NCBI RefSeq assembly: GCF_013373865.1
Contig: NC_050471.1
Span: forward strand, 20,021,047-20,085,046
Direction of reading: 5' to 3'
Length of the DNA: 64,000 nucleotides
Source: Monomorium pharaonis
Lineage: Eukaryota > Arthropoda > Insecta > Hymenoptera > Formicidae
The translations under genes and the position numbers were made by a program. Positions 23,472-33,437 of this stretch are shown here, one piece after another. The notes under the pieces were generated by a model, which was not told the DNA's origin, ran no database searches, and worked only from the letters and a program-made list of their open reading frames with translations. Position 1 is the stretch's first letter. Each line of letters starts with the position of its first letter.

Positions 23472-24397
23472 AAAGATCCACAAAGGATTTTCTTTTTTCA
23501 AATCATCTGCAATCATTTGCCACACCTTACTATTTCTAATCTGAGTACTTTTGAAATCACTTTCGTGGTTCTTCCATTTAGAAATAAGTGCTCTCACAGC
23601 ATTGGCATCTGTCCACTTAACAGGTGCAAAATCCGATGAAGAAAGAGATTATGTATTACTCGTATCTGCAATGAAACATTTATATAGTGACAATAAAAGA
23701 AAAACACAATAAATAAATCAAATTTCTATTAATTAATTAATTAAATGTATACCTAAATTGTTATGAGGTCTAATCAGCTCTTCTGGACTAGTTTCATCAG
23801 CATCAGATGAAATTGAAGGAACAACATCATAACAATTTCTACAAGAAAATGATTATATTATTAGGTAAGAAGATAATAAAAAGAAACCAACAGTCTATTT
23901 ATTAAAAAATATACATACTTGAATTGTTACTTTGGTACTAAGATTAAAGAATTGCCTAGTTTCTAATCTGTCAGAAATCGTCATAAGAACATCAGCTGTA
24001 ATAAATCATGTTTATTAGTTTATAAATACACACACAAAATTAGCTTTGCAAATACAATTTTAGCAAAGAAAATACAATATTCTCAAATACATCAGATAAA
24101 TGAATGTGAAACAAATTATTTTATTAATGTTATATATGACACAATAACAACTCGAAATTTCTTTATGTTTTTATGGGTCTCTTGTAATAGAAAAAACTGG
24201 ACCTAATAATATTTAAAAAATGAATACAGAGAATGAAAAAATTCCTTATCTATTATGGTACATGTAAGTTCAAGTCATAAATACTTATTGACTTTATCAC
24301 GAATAAATAACGATCCATCTAGTATAACAGGTTTGTTGGTTTCTGATTTATATAATTCATACCTTTTGGCATTTAAAGCAAAATTCAAACTAGACAT
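23472..24397 (-). pseudogene. Spliced Myb/SANT-like gene, truncated
   Basis: Exon-like blocks with splice signals on the minus strand: 24397-24285 (ATG, ends with VILDGSLFIRDKVN), 23996-23921 (DVLMTISDRLETRQFF), 23839-23751 (SSDADETSPEEL), 23667-23472 (ALISKWKNHESDF, then VWQMIADDL). The last block resembles the trihelix/Myb-SANT DNA-binding domain found in the second gene of Harbinger elements. The first two blocks do not join in phase, so an exon may be missing. A repeat insertion cuts the last exon after KKENPLW. Function is a guess from the domain type only. Confidence 0.45.
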
Positions 24398-24559
24398 CTT
24401 TAAGTACGCGTTTAGGGTATTGATCATGTAACTTTTCCCCTAGGATGGAATGTGAAAAATGAAAAATTTCACGTGAACTTTAATGATTTCAGCGATTATG
24501 TAACTTTTCGAATTGCTGAAATGTGAAATTTTTTACGTGAATGTTTTAGCCATGAGATT

Positions 24560-24800
24560 TCCTATATAGACAAAAAGACATCTTGCGATTTCTTGCGATA
24601 TCTCGCATTTTTTATGAAAAGATATCTTTTCGCGAGCTAAAAGATGTCTTATACAACAGTTTGAGATATCTTTTAGATATCTGGCGATGTCTAAAAGATA
24701 TCTTGAAGAAATCTAAAAGATATCTTGAAGAAATTTAAAAGATATCTTAAAGATATCTAAAAGATGTCTTTTAGAAATCCAAAAAATCTATATGAGACAT
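24560..24800. repeat. AAAGATATCTT-rich repeat zone
   Basis: Degenerate units around AAAAGATATCTTGAAGAAAT occur in tandem, with inverted copies. It resembles the subterminal GATATC-rich zones of the CCCAGACAGC-type elements, but no ends could be fixed. Confidence 0.55.
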
Positions 24801-25715
24801 CATAAATATATCTTTTGTACGTCTTGAAGACCTTTTTTAGAATTCTTTTTAGACATTTATAAAGGTTTATACATTTATGCGGAGGCTCAAAGAGCTTTCT
24901 CCGAGAAGAGGTGCGAAGACCCGTGGAATTCTCCATCAGGATACAAAACATTTATTACGTAGGTTCTAAGAGGGTTGAGAGCTTACTACGATTGCTGTAA
25001 GTTAATCCATCATCGTAAGTGATCTTCTTATATAGCTCTCAGAATGTAAATTACATCACGAGAAAGGCAGCATCGCGTCGTCGCTTATAGCGGCGATTCC
25101 GCGACCTACATCACGACTGCGGATGCTGCACGCGTGTGCACATTGTATTGTGGCGGATGTTTCACCGCTACATGAACTACTAAATTATGATTTAAAATGT
25201 CTTTTTTTTTAATGTTGAGTAATAAATATATAAAGACGTTTATAGATATCTTAGCAATTCTAGAATTGGTCTTCAAGATATATGTATAAAAGACATTTTT
25301 AACCTCTAGAAGATCAACCCTTTTTTGGCCGACTTTTTAAATTTTAATACTAAAACATTTTTGTCCTTGTCAGTGAAATAAACTACGAAGAAAATAACAT
25401 CATTCTAACGCCTGATATTATTAGGTTTTTAGTTCGAAAAAGAGTGATTATTTTTTTGTTGTATTTGAACTTTATATTACTATTTATTGTTAAAATGATT
25501 GTTTAGCGTCATTTGCAATAAAAATGTTGAAAAATATGTATATAAAAGTAGTTACATCTATAGCGGTTCTAACTCGGGAGCTCCGAGGGGGGAGCGGGTG
25601 TGCGGGGGCATGACGTCACGCGGATCGGGGGGATCTCGCGGTGTGGAATTGCTGACGCGAGATTTTTGGGTCCCCGGGAGCGGTAGAGGGGGAATCGGGA
25701 TTCGCCGCCGCCGCC
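24801..25715. other. Non-coding stretch
   Basis: No supportable gene. It includes a GC-rich patch near 25,060-25,160 with small hairpins (CGCTTATAGCGGCG) and, near 25,200-25,310, more AAGATAT-type text like the repeat zone to the left. The right end turns GC-rich near 25,570. Confidence 0.5.
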
Positions 25716-25909
25716 GCCGCCAGGGTGAATGAGTCCCAGATGCGCACAGTAATAAACGGACACAGCAGGCTGAGTGAAACGGACACAGACCAAACGGACA
25801 CAGTAATAAACGGACACAGTAACAAACGGACACAGACCAAATGCGCACACTGCACATGCGCACACGGAAAGTCGCAAACCCATGTGATGCAGTGAATGCT
25901 TTGCACGCA

Positions 25910-25941
<32 letters not shown>

Positions 25942-25947
25942 CACACG

Positions 25948-25986
<39 letters not shown>

Positions 25987-26268
25987 GGGGGTGCAACGGG
26001 GGCCTTCGGCCCCCCTCCCGCACCCACCCCGTCCAAGTCGCTAACCTATGTGGACTTTACTCTGCTTGCAATGTACATGGATTGCATTTGGTCCGTACGC
26101 ATGTGCAGTGTGCGCATTTGGTCTGTGTCCGTTTGTTAATGTGTCCGTTTATTACTGTGTGCGTTTATTACTGTGTCCGTTTGGTATGTGTCCGTTTGTT
26201 ACTGTGTCCGTTTCACTCAGCCTGCTGTGTCCGTTTATTACTGTGCGCATCTGGGACGCTCCCGCCAG
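25716..26268. repeat. Large inverted repeat made of GTGTCCGTTT units
   Basis: The left arm (about 25,716-25,873) is built from repeats of ACGGACACAGTAATAA; the right arm (about 26,093-26,268) is its inverted copy, GTGTCCGTTTATTACT. Both arms share the CAGCAGGCTGAGTGAAAC landmark and a CCAGATGCGCACAG edge. The spacer contains a CA-rich microsatellite. No coding capacity; likely a foldback element or palindromic satellite. Confidence 0.8.
25903..25986. repeat. GCAC/CA microsatellite
   Basis: GCAC tetramers grade into a pure CA run between the arms of the large inverted repeat. His/Thr- or Val/Cys-rich frames across it are repeat translations. Confidence 0.9.
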
Positions 26269-26405
26269 GGTGCTCGCTTTACCTCTGTTGCGAATTTCTG
26301 TCTCTCTCTCGTACGCTATATCTTTCAGCAGCCATCACCGCGGTGCTCGCTCTCTCCCTCTATTGTGAATATGTCTCTCTCGCCCGTACGCGATATCTTC
26401 AACTG
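26269..26405. repeat. Two-unit tandem repeat of about 67 bp
   Basis: Two imperfect units both run GGTGCTCGCT, CTCT, TGTGAAT or TGCGAAT, TCTCTC, GTACGC, ATATCTT in order. No gene is seen between here and the small MITE that follows; the intervening DNA is AT-rich. Confidence 0.55.
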
Positions 26406-26782
26406 TGCAACCTTATCTCTTTCTCTTTCGTTGCGCTCTTTCATACGCGATCACATACGTTCCCACCCATCGCACCTTTTCGGTTCGTTTATCAACTACT
26501 TAAAGAAAATAAACAATATGATAACATTTGCAAATTTAACTGTAATTATCCGTTCGTACGCATGATTATTATAATATTTATTTATTTATATATAAAATAA
26601 TTTATTTAATAAAACAGTATAAATTAATTAAAAAAATTTTAGTTTGGTAAATTTTAATATTTAAAACTTTAATTATTTAAAAAAAATTAGGTTATTAAAC
26701 GATGTGATAAAAATTGAATAAAATTTAATGCTGTACTAACAATAAGATTAGTAGAACAGAGAGTGATGGAGAGGGACTGTAA

Positions 26783-26926
26783 CCCACACAGCACAGGATA
26801 TCGCAATATCCATCAGATATCAGAGGGATATCGCAATAATCGTAGGACATCCGTGGGATTGCAATATGTCCAATTGGATATCTCGATAACCTGGGGATAT
26901 CCTCAGGATAAAGTGTGCTGTGTGGG
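26783..26926. mobile_element. 144-bp MITE with CCCACACAGCAC ends
   Basis: Terminal inverted repeats CCCACACAGCAC and GTGCTGTGTGGG, with TAA on both sides (3-bp duplication). The interior consists of GATATCC-type palindromic units, as in the larger CCCAGACAGC-ended element, suggesting a miniature relative. Confidence 0.75.
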
Positions 26927-27191
26927 TAATATTTTAAGGGAACAAGAGGGAAAATAAACAATTTCAAACAATTATATATGTATACAAATTTATATATTTA
27001 TTAAAGTACATCTAAAGTATATAAAAAAGTAAACTATCTAAAATATTCTAAATTATTATATAAAAGTATTAAGAGTATCAAAAGTATAATAAAAAATACA
27101 TAAAGTATATAAAAAAGTATTAAAAGTATAATAAAAAGAGAATAAAAGTATATAAAAAGTAATAAAAAGGTATAATAAAATAAAATGGGAA

Positions 27192-28118
27192 TTACTCCCA
27201 GATCTCCCCATCTTCGGACGGCTCCATGTCAAACAGCCTCCTGAGGTCACATACGTCGGCGTCAAGATTATGTAGCCCATATGTGTATTCCCTGTTCTGA
27301 TTGTTTCGCCATTGGTCCCCTTAGCGGAAATACCGCCTCCACCGAGCTGCGGCTATGTTAATAAAACCGGATATACGTATGTCCTCAAATCCGAAGTACG
27401 GCTGAAAAAAAACATTTTTAATTTAATCATGCTGCATGTATCCAAAAACAAATTTTGTAGTTGCAAAACAAATATTACAAATCTGCTCACCAACGGGTCC
27501 ACGTATCGAAACAACATTGTTGAGCCAAATGATGGATGTGTGGCTCTGCGGCACTCTTACAAACGTTCTACCGTAAACGGCCGTGGTCGGTCTATGTGGG
27601 ACGTCACCAACGTACACGTACTGAAAAATTAAAAAAAATTGATATTGTATTAAATTTATTTTAAAATTTTATATAAAAAAAGTTTAATCAAGAAAATCAT
27701 ACTCTATTATTTAATTTTCTTAAACAAAAAAGGAAAAAGTGCTGAATAGAAAAATAATAGAAAATAATACACTAGCAGTATTAAAATAAAACTATAATAT
27801 TTTTAATTTAAAAAGAATATATATTGCTACAATGATTGCATGTATTTGAATCTATTTCAATTTGAGAGTGATTTTTTATGTACTTACCCCCACAACCGGG
27901 TACTCCATCCTAATTTTGTGTATCATGCAATTATCGGTTGTAACACTTTTAAACGCTGCGAAGCAGAACGAATTGACGTTGAAGAGTTTGACTAACGTTG
28001 AGGAGCAGACCCCCATCATTATATAGTGAAGATGTACGTGACTTTTACTTGAGAAATGAATTTGAAAAAGATTCTCAGCCATGTCAGCTTCGTAGAATTT
28101 TTTATCTGCGCTCACCAT
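27192..28118 (-). CDS. Unidentified spliced gene, possibly broken in exon 3
   Basis: Exon 1 (28118-27890) starts MVSADKKFYEADMAE and ends at a perfect GTAAGT donor. Exon 2 (27620-27492) follows an AG acceptor in phase and contains YVYVGDVPHRPTT and SHTSIIWLNNVVSIRG. Exon 3 (27401-27192) contains FGFEDIRISGFIN and ends GEIWE; it has an internal TAA in the best frame and its junction with exon 2 is out of phase. I do not recognise the family. It lies on the same strand and just downstream of the Polinton-type cluster. It could be a cargo gene of that element or an unrelated gene. Confidence 0.5.
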
Positions 28119-28259
28119 TGTCTAACAAGAACTAAAACGTATGTGATTTATCAGCAAGATTGTCTTATATGATGTTGTCTCGGTCAACGTCTCGGTCAAT
28201 ATCTCTGTCGAAGTAAAGCAGTGTTTTAAAACAACACCATAAAGAGCATATTAAATGTA

Positions 28260-29105
28260 TTATATTAAATCATATACATCAAACTGCATCAAACTGCACC
28301 ATCGACAATCACATTGTACATCTGTTGAACCACAATTGAACCGCTGTCAAACCGTATTATACAACTGTAGAACAGCATCATACAACTATCGAACTGCATC
28401 ACTAGAATTGAACCGTTATCAAACCACATCGTACAGCAGCCGAACACATCTATTAAATCACAATTAAACCATCGCTTGAGAAATAAAATTTGAAAAGCAT
28501 GTTCTCAACCACGTCAGCTTCGTAGAATTTTTATGCACTCACCGTTGTCTAACAAAACATACGTGATTTATCAACGAGACCGTCTTATATGATGTCTCAG
28601 TCAACGCCTCGGTCAACGCCTCGGTCAACGTCTCGTCCAGCATCTCGAAATAAAGAACTGCTATCAAACTGCAGCATACAGCTATCGAACCACCATCAAA
28701 CTGTATCATACAGCTATCAAACTGCATCATACAACTATCAAACTACATCGTACAGCTATCAAACTGCATCATACAGCTATCGAACCATTATCAAACTATA
28801 TCATACAGCTTTCAAACTGCATCATACAGCTATGAAACTGTTATCAAACTGCAACATACAGCTATCGAACCATTATCAAACCACATCATACAGATAAAGA
28901 ACTGCTATCAAACTGTATTATACAGCTACCGATCCACTATTAAACCGCTATTGAACTGCATCATACAGCTATCAAACTGCATTGTACAGCTATCAAACTG
29001 CATCATACAGCTATCAAACCACATCGTACAGTTATCGAACCGCTATCAAACTGCATCATACAGCTATCAAACCGTTATCAAACTGCATCATACATCTATA
29101 TATCT
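28260..29105. repeat. Minisatellite of CATACAGCTATCAAACTG units
   Basis: Imperfect units of roughly 20-28 bases (AAACTGCATCATACAGCTATC) repeat across most of the interval. In the middle (about 28,470-28,655) lies a second copy of the 5' region of the neighbouring spliced gene, including CGTCAGCTTCGTAGAATTTT and CTCACCGTTGTCTAACAA. Frames across it are Tyr/Gln/Thr/Ser repeats and not genes. Confidence 0.8.
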
Positions 29106-29157
29106 TATATGTACTGGAAAGGGTAGAAATAAACATTTTATTGCGTTTTATTTTTCT

Positions 29158-29683
29158 TTATTTTGAAAAAATTTCGCAATTATTTTGGTGGTGCGACCAC
29201 CAGTTAAATATTTTAAATACATTTTGTAAAGCACAATTCTTAACATGTTTTTCACATCGTATAGTATTACTAATATCTAGATTATTCAAAGATTCAATAT
29301 CTTCGTAATCTGCATCCAATGTCTTGATATATATCCCATCATCGATATCGAGCATGCTCGTCAACCATTCTCGTTTCTGAAGTCCCTTAACGTATACGAC
29401 AGTTTTTCTGTCATCATCTTCCGTATTACACACAGCAGATGTAATCAGACGTTTCGCCATGCTGTACGGTATCATCCCGTCCTTCCATCGCAATCCATGA
29501 CGATAGGCAATCAACCAAGAAGCGCAAGACTTGTCGAATTTTGTAAGAACACGCCATGCCATGGGGTTAGCAAAAATGTAATGCGTGAGAACGGCTCCTT
29601 TTTTCAATACTGTCACTTCCTTTACGAAAAAATTTTTTATCGACAATAAATCCTTGCAAATTCACAAATGTCGGTACGATCAT
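29158..29683 (-). pseudogene. Polinton-associated ORF of unknown function, frameshifted
   Basis: Translation begins at an ATG with LQGFIVD just inside; a one-base shift in an A/T run near 29,635 changes frame, after which about 160 codons are open. Landmarks are FVKEVTVLKKG, VVYVKGLQKREWL, SLNNLD, RCEKHVKNCALQNV and a final FNWW. I recall similar proteins from insect genomes next to capsid-like ORFs, but no activity is established. A nuclease of the RNase H-like group is conceivable and purely an inference. It is the last gene of the cluster on this strand. Confidence 0.55.
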
Positions 29684-29745
29684 GATGAGTGACTTTTCAA
29701 GACTGTATTTTAACGTCAAATATCTCAGTTTTTATCAGTTTAATG

Positions 29746-30953
29746 TTATATGATTTTGCGCACTACGTTGGACAACAGACAGTATTTAATTACACGATCG
29801 TGTAAAATAAGACAATAAGCGGTAGTATTCGCGGGAACATTCTCTTTGCAATCAAATTCTATGCGCACATCTATGGTAGCACTCTTGACGGATTCGTTTT
29901 GTCGCGAACAATCAATGACCGCAAAAGGTTTTCCAGGAATGTGATTACGTTGAGCAACGTTTCACACTCATGTCTATAATAAGATTTACTAAAACGTCGA
30001 TACATGTCATACAGAATTGCATATCTAGATTTACGAAAATCTAAATTCAAATCGTCATATGGATAAAATTCAGAGTTTAGATAAAGTTTTACGTTGGTCA
30101 AATTACAGTTGTCAAAGATTGTAACATCTTGAGACATGATATTTTTTCGACCAGTCTGCAGTGCAAAGATAACGAAGCGCGGTTTCTCGAGCTGAATTGC
30201 AGTTTTGACAGCCCATGAATGTTTCGTCGTACTCTGCAGCAAAGGGTACTCGTACAGACCCCAGGAGCAAAAACTCATACTTAGACATTGTCCACTCTCC
30301 AAAGCTCGCAGCAAAGATAATTTGTTGACTTCGTTTAACGTAACATGCGGCATTCGCCACTGCACTTTAAATAATTCAATTTCCGGTTGAGCTGTAGCAT
30401 TTCCAACGATAGAATTGTTATTGTTGCGCGCTCGTATCAAGATCAATTTGTGACGGGCGTTAACAATCATGCGTTTGTAATCTTCGCAAAAGCCCAATAA
30501 TACACTAAGCGGTACGCAAAAGTTGAAGTATTCTTCCGGTAGGTTATATAAAAATTGCCATCCTGCATTCTGCATAATTACTGCTTTGTCATATGATAAC
30601 GATACATAGTTCTTAAGGGTGCTGGTTATTCCAACGTTTCTGTTGCGATCAATTTCCACACCGTTGAGTTCGTATCGAATTTCATCAAACATGAACGCCA
30701 CACAATTATTTCCAAGATTTATCACATCCTTATTTGTATCCTTATCGTCTTTCTTCTTCATCACAAATCTTCCTTCAACGTAGAGAAAACTTTCACATGG
30801 TAACGTGTATAAATCCTGTTGTTGTATGGGTATCCTTATTTCGTCGCTGTATCCAAAAGTGGTATTGGCGTACGGATTGTACGTGTGAGTCTCAATCTTG
30901 ACGATGCTGTCGTCAAAGATCGGCTCGCCTCCAATGTTCAAGATGTTAGGCAT
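29746..30953 (-). pseudogene. Polinton/Maverick-type major capsid protein, one frameshift
   Basis: About 400 codons. The N-terminal part has FGYSDEIRIPIQQQDLYT, then YVEGRF, NNCVAFMFDEIRYELNG and TSTLKNYVSLS, the pattern (short beta blocks, 'N..a.lFdei...lNG', later a tyrosine-rich loop) seen in double-jelly-roll major capsid proteins of insect Polintons. These form the hexagonal capsomers. A one-base shift near 29,958 moves the last 70 residues (including KPFAVIDC and HDRVIKY) into another frame. It lies between the penton gene and the unnamed ORF, all on one strand. The assignment is by motif memory; a structure prediction would settle it. Confidence 0.6.
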
Positions 30954-31145
30954 CTTAGATATTTTGTACGATGAATCCCAATGATTTTAAAAATTCAACG
31001 TTTGACGCGGAGAGTTTCTTTTTATCAATCGACCAGACGATCGAATATTTTTAACTGTCGTACAATTTATGTCACACGGTCGAATATTCTTGATTGGTGT
31101 AAAAATTGTGTCTTTTACCTGCTCATTCAACACGAGCATCTCACG

Positions 31146-31871
31146 TTATCGTCTTCGTACGTGTAATCTAACGGCAATCTCCTCTCCGCGAAAATCGAGT
31201 AATTGACCATCCTGATCCACAATGCGAATCGTCAAATCAGTAATGCTCCGTGCGATTGGAAGGTAAATGATCTGTGCAGGCGTTTCCGATATCTTATATC
31301 CTGGTAGTACCCTTGGTGAAAATTCATGTATCGTGTGTACGCACTTGTCGTTGCTGTACGCACCTGTAGTTACGTTACATTCTATGCAAATAATATTTAC
31401 ATTTATAGGTGCATTCGATTCATGCCACAATCGCGATTCAAGAATACGCGATGAAAATCCCAACTGCGATCCAATGTTGTTAGGTTTAATGAAATTTATC
31501 CGATAAGCACATATAATCTCGCTCTTCATTGTATTATTGTTAGCACGAATCACCAGCGGATATTTGCTCTCGTCTTCATCTTCTTTGCGAAACGTCCTCT
31601 TTCCCGCAACATCGGGATGAGATTGTAAAATTGCGCGTTTCAAATATCTATCTATATCACGCAATTCATACGATCCTTCGGGAATCATAATTTCCTTGTC
31701 GTCTTTGTCATAGTAAAATTTGTTATTCAACGAATTTACATTAAGTATGGTATAGTATGTTTCAAAATCTGTGAGGCCGAGCTCGTAATCGTCATCGCTC
31801 AAATCTACGGCTGGAAAATAGCTTACTGCGAGGATGCTACTCTTGCCGGTTAGCGTAAACGTCAGTGACAT
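31146..31871 (-). CDS. Polinton/Maverick-type penton (minor capsid) protein
   Basis: An uninterrupted frame of 241 codons with a clear ATG. Near the start is YELGLTDFETYYTI. The middle has IPEGSYELRDIDRYLKRA, then NTMKSEI, and the C-terminal third has HEFSPRVLPGYKISETP, IYLPIARSI and the block IVDQDGQLLDFRGEEI before a basic tail. These landmarks match the transposon-derived ORF family found in Polintons of insects and nematodes, interpreted as the single-jelly-roll penton protein that closes the capsid vertices. It is the only gene of the cluster with no visible lesion. Neighbours are the protease (19 bp upstream) and the major capsid gene. Confidence 0.65.
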   Translation of the reverse strand: MSLTFTLTGKSSILAVSYFPAVDLSDDDYELGLTDFETYYTILNVNSLNNKFYYDKDDKEIMIPEGSYELRDIDRYLKRAILQSHPDVAGKRTFRKEDEDESKYPLVIRANNNTMKSEIICAYRINFIKPNNIGSQLGFSSRILESRLWHESNAPINVNIICIECNVTTGAYSNDKCVHTIHEFSPRVLPGYKISETPAQIIYLPIARSITDLTIRIVDQDGQLLDFRGEEIAVRLHVRRR

Positions 31872-31889
31872 GTTGAAACGAATACTGAG

Positions 31890-32156
31890 TTAAATTGCAC
31901 AATGTTGGCCTTTAAATTGATTATTAACTGTTTGGAGAAAACGCAAACACAGTTGACCGCAGTTGCTTTGATCGTAACGTTGATAAGGCGTGTGATTGTA
32001 CTCGATCCGCTTTACATCTAAACATTGCACCCATTCTTTCGGCGGTCTAAGATTGCCGAAACTATCAAAGTATATAGCGCGATTTCCCCTCACGATGCGA
32101 TGTCCCCAGCACTGAAAGTGAGTCCAAGATCTGTGCGAGAGAGAAAGGTATATCAT
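31890..32156 (-). pseudogene. Adenain-type cysteine protease, 5' truncated
   Basis: The frame covers the second half of a C5-type (adenovirus protease-like) enzyme: AIYFDSFGNLRPPKEW supplies the acidic catalytic residue context, and YQRYDQSNCGQLCLRFL supplies the oxyanion Gln and nucleophile Cys. The upstream part with the catalytic His-Trp is missing and the frame starts abruptly. In Polintons this protease matures the capsid proteins, which fits its position directly upstream of penton. Beyond it no ATPase, integrase or polymerase gene is found, so the element is a fragment. Confidence 0.65.
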
Positions 32157-33437
32157 GATACTTGCTCTCTCTGTGCATGCTCAAATATATTATGGACGCT
32201 ATAAGATACAATGGCTGGCATTGTGTATGTTTTCACACACATACAATTTGTACATTAAGTACAGAACAGTACAGAAATGCACAAAAAGTGTTAAAACTGC
32301 GGTGCAGGTAATGATATTGATCTTGGACACACTTTCGGTCTACATGAAACAAAGCAATTCCTCCTCCATGTAAATATACTCAAAGCTTATAATCCGATTT
32401 TATAACTACTGTATATATCTAATCTTAAATTTTTCTTCTGTTAATTATAATGATTATTTAAATATGAGTTTATTTTGATATTCTAAATATTCGAATCAAT
32501 CTCTTTTAACACATGTATACTAAAAATTGTAGTTTAAATATCAAAAGAGGCTCATACCGAAATAATCATTATAATCATTTAAGATAATGTTTTATACTAA
32601 AATTTTTAGGTATGAAATTGAAATGCTTCCATTCTTGTATTATAATCCATTTTTGTGATATGTATAATATTGCGAAGTTATTATGATGCTTCTTAGTTTT
32701 TTATTACTGTTAAAAAGAAGATACAAAGATGTTATATAGCAAAATAGATATCTAATTAATATTTAGTATTTGTATTTTTATTATTTAAAATAAAACAGAC
32801 TGTTTTACATTTAAAAATTACAATTGAAAAGCAACAATTTATTTTATTTATTTATTTCTTGTTATTACATAAAATGTAATCTTAAAAAGCTTTACTTTAA
32901 TAAATAACTAAAGATGAGAAATAAGAAAATAAAAGTTGCTTTATTATCCATAAATTTTTCCTATTATTCTTAATTTTACAATATATCCTTATTATCTTTA
33001 AATATTACAATATGTTGCTGTTTTAATTATTATATCTCATAATATATTTATAACTTACATTACGAAAGAGTACATTTTCAATTAACCAATGTATATTAAC
33101 TTTAATTTCGATTTAACTTACTTTATTTTTTTTTACTTCTAAAGTATTAGAATAAAATAATTTGTATTACATTTGTTCATCTGATACATATCAAAAAATC
33201 ATATTTTCTTTGCTAAAATATAACAATTAACTTTACCAAAAAATTTGTTTTTCCAAAGAAAATGTGATTTTCTGAAATACACCAGATGAATAAATGTAAT
33301 ACAAATTATTTTATTCGAACTAAAGTTAATCTACATTGGTGCAATAACGGACCTTATTTTCTTACATACTGAATTATATTTTTTTAATTTTTATGTATAC
33401 TTATAAAAATAATGATTAAATTGCGTGTCAATATTAA
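32157..33437. other. AT-rich stretch with a foldback repeat
   Basis: No gene. Between about 33,085 and 33,350, arms around AATAATTTGTATTACATTT are inverted copies of each other, and TTAACTTTAAT/ACTAAAGTTAA mark the outer edges; a related fragment lies at about 24,040-24,125. The rest is AT-rich without visible order. Confidence 0.5.

Noticed and set aside
25558..26600. Cys/Val- and His/Thr-rich frames
   Set aside because: They translate the CA microsatellite and the GTGTCCGTTT arms of the inverted repeat.
28255..29166. Tyr/Gln/Thr-rich short proteins
   Set aside because: They follow the minisatellite unit in different frames and have no unique part.
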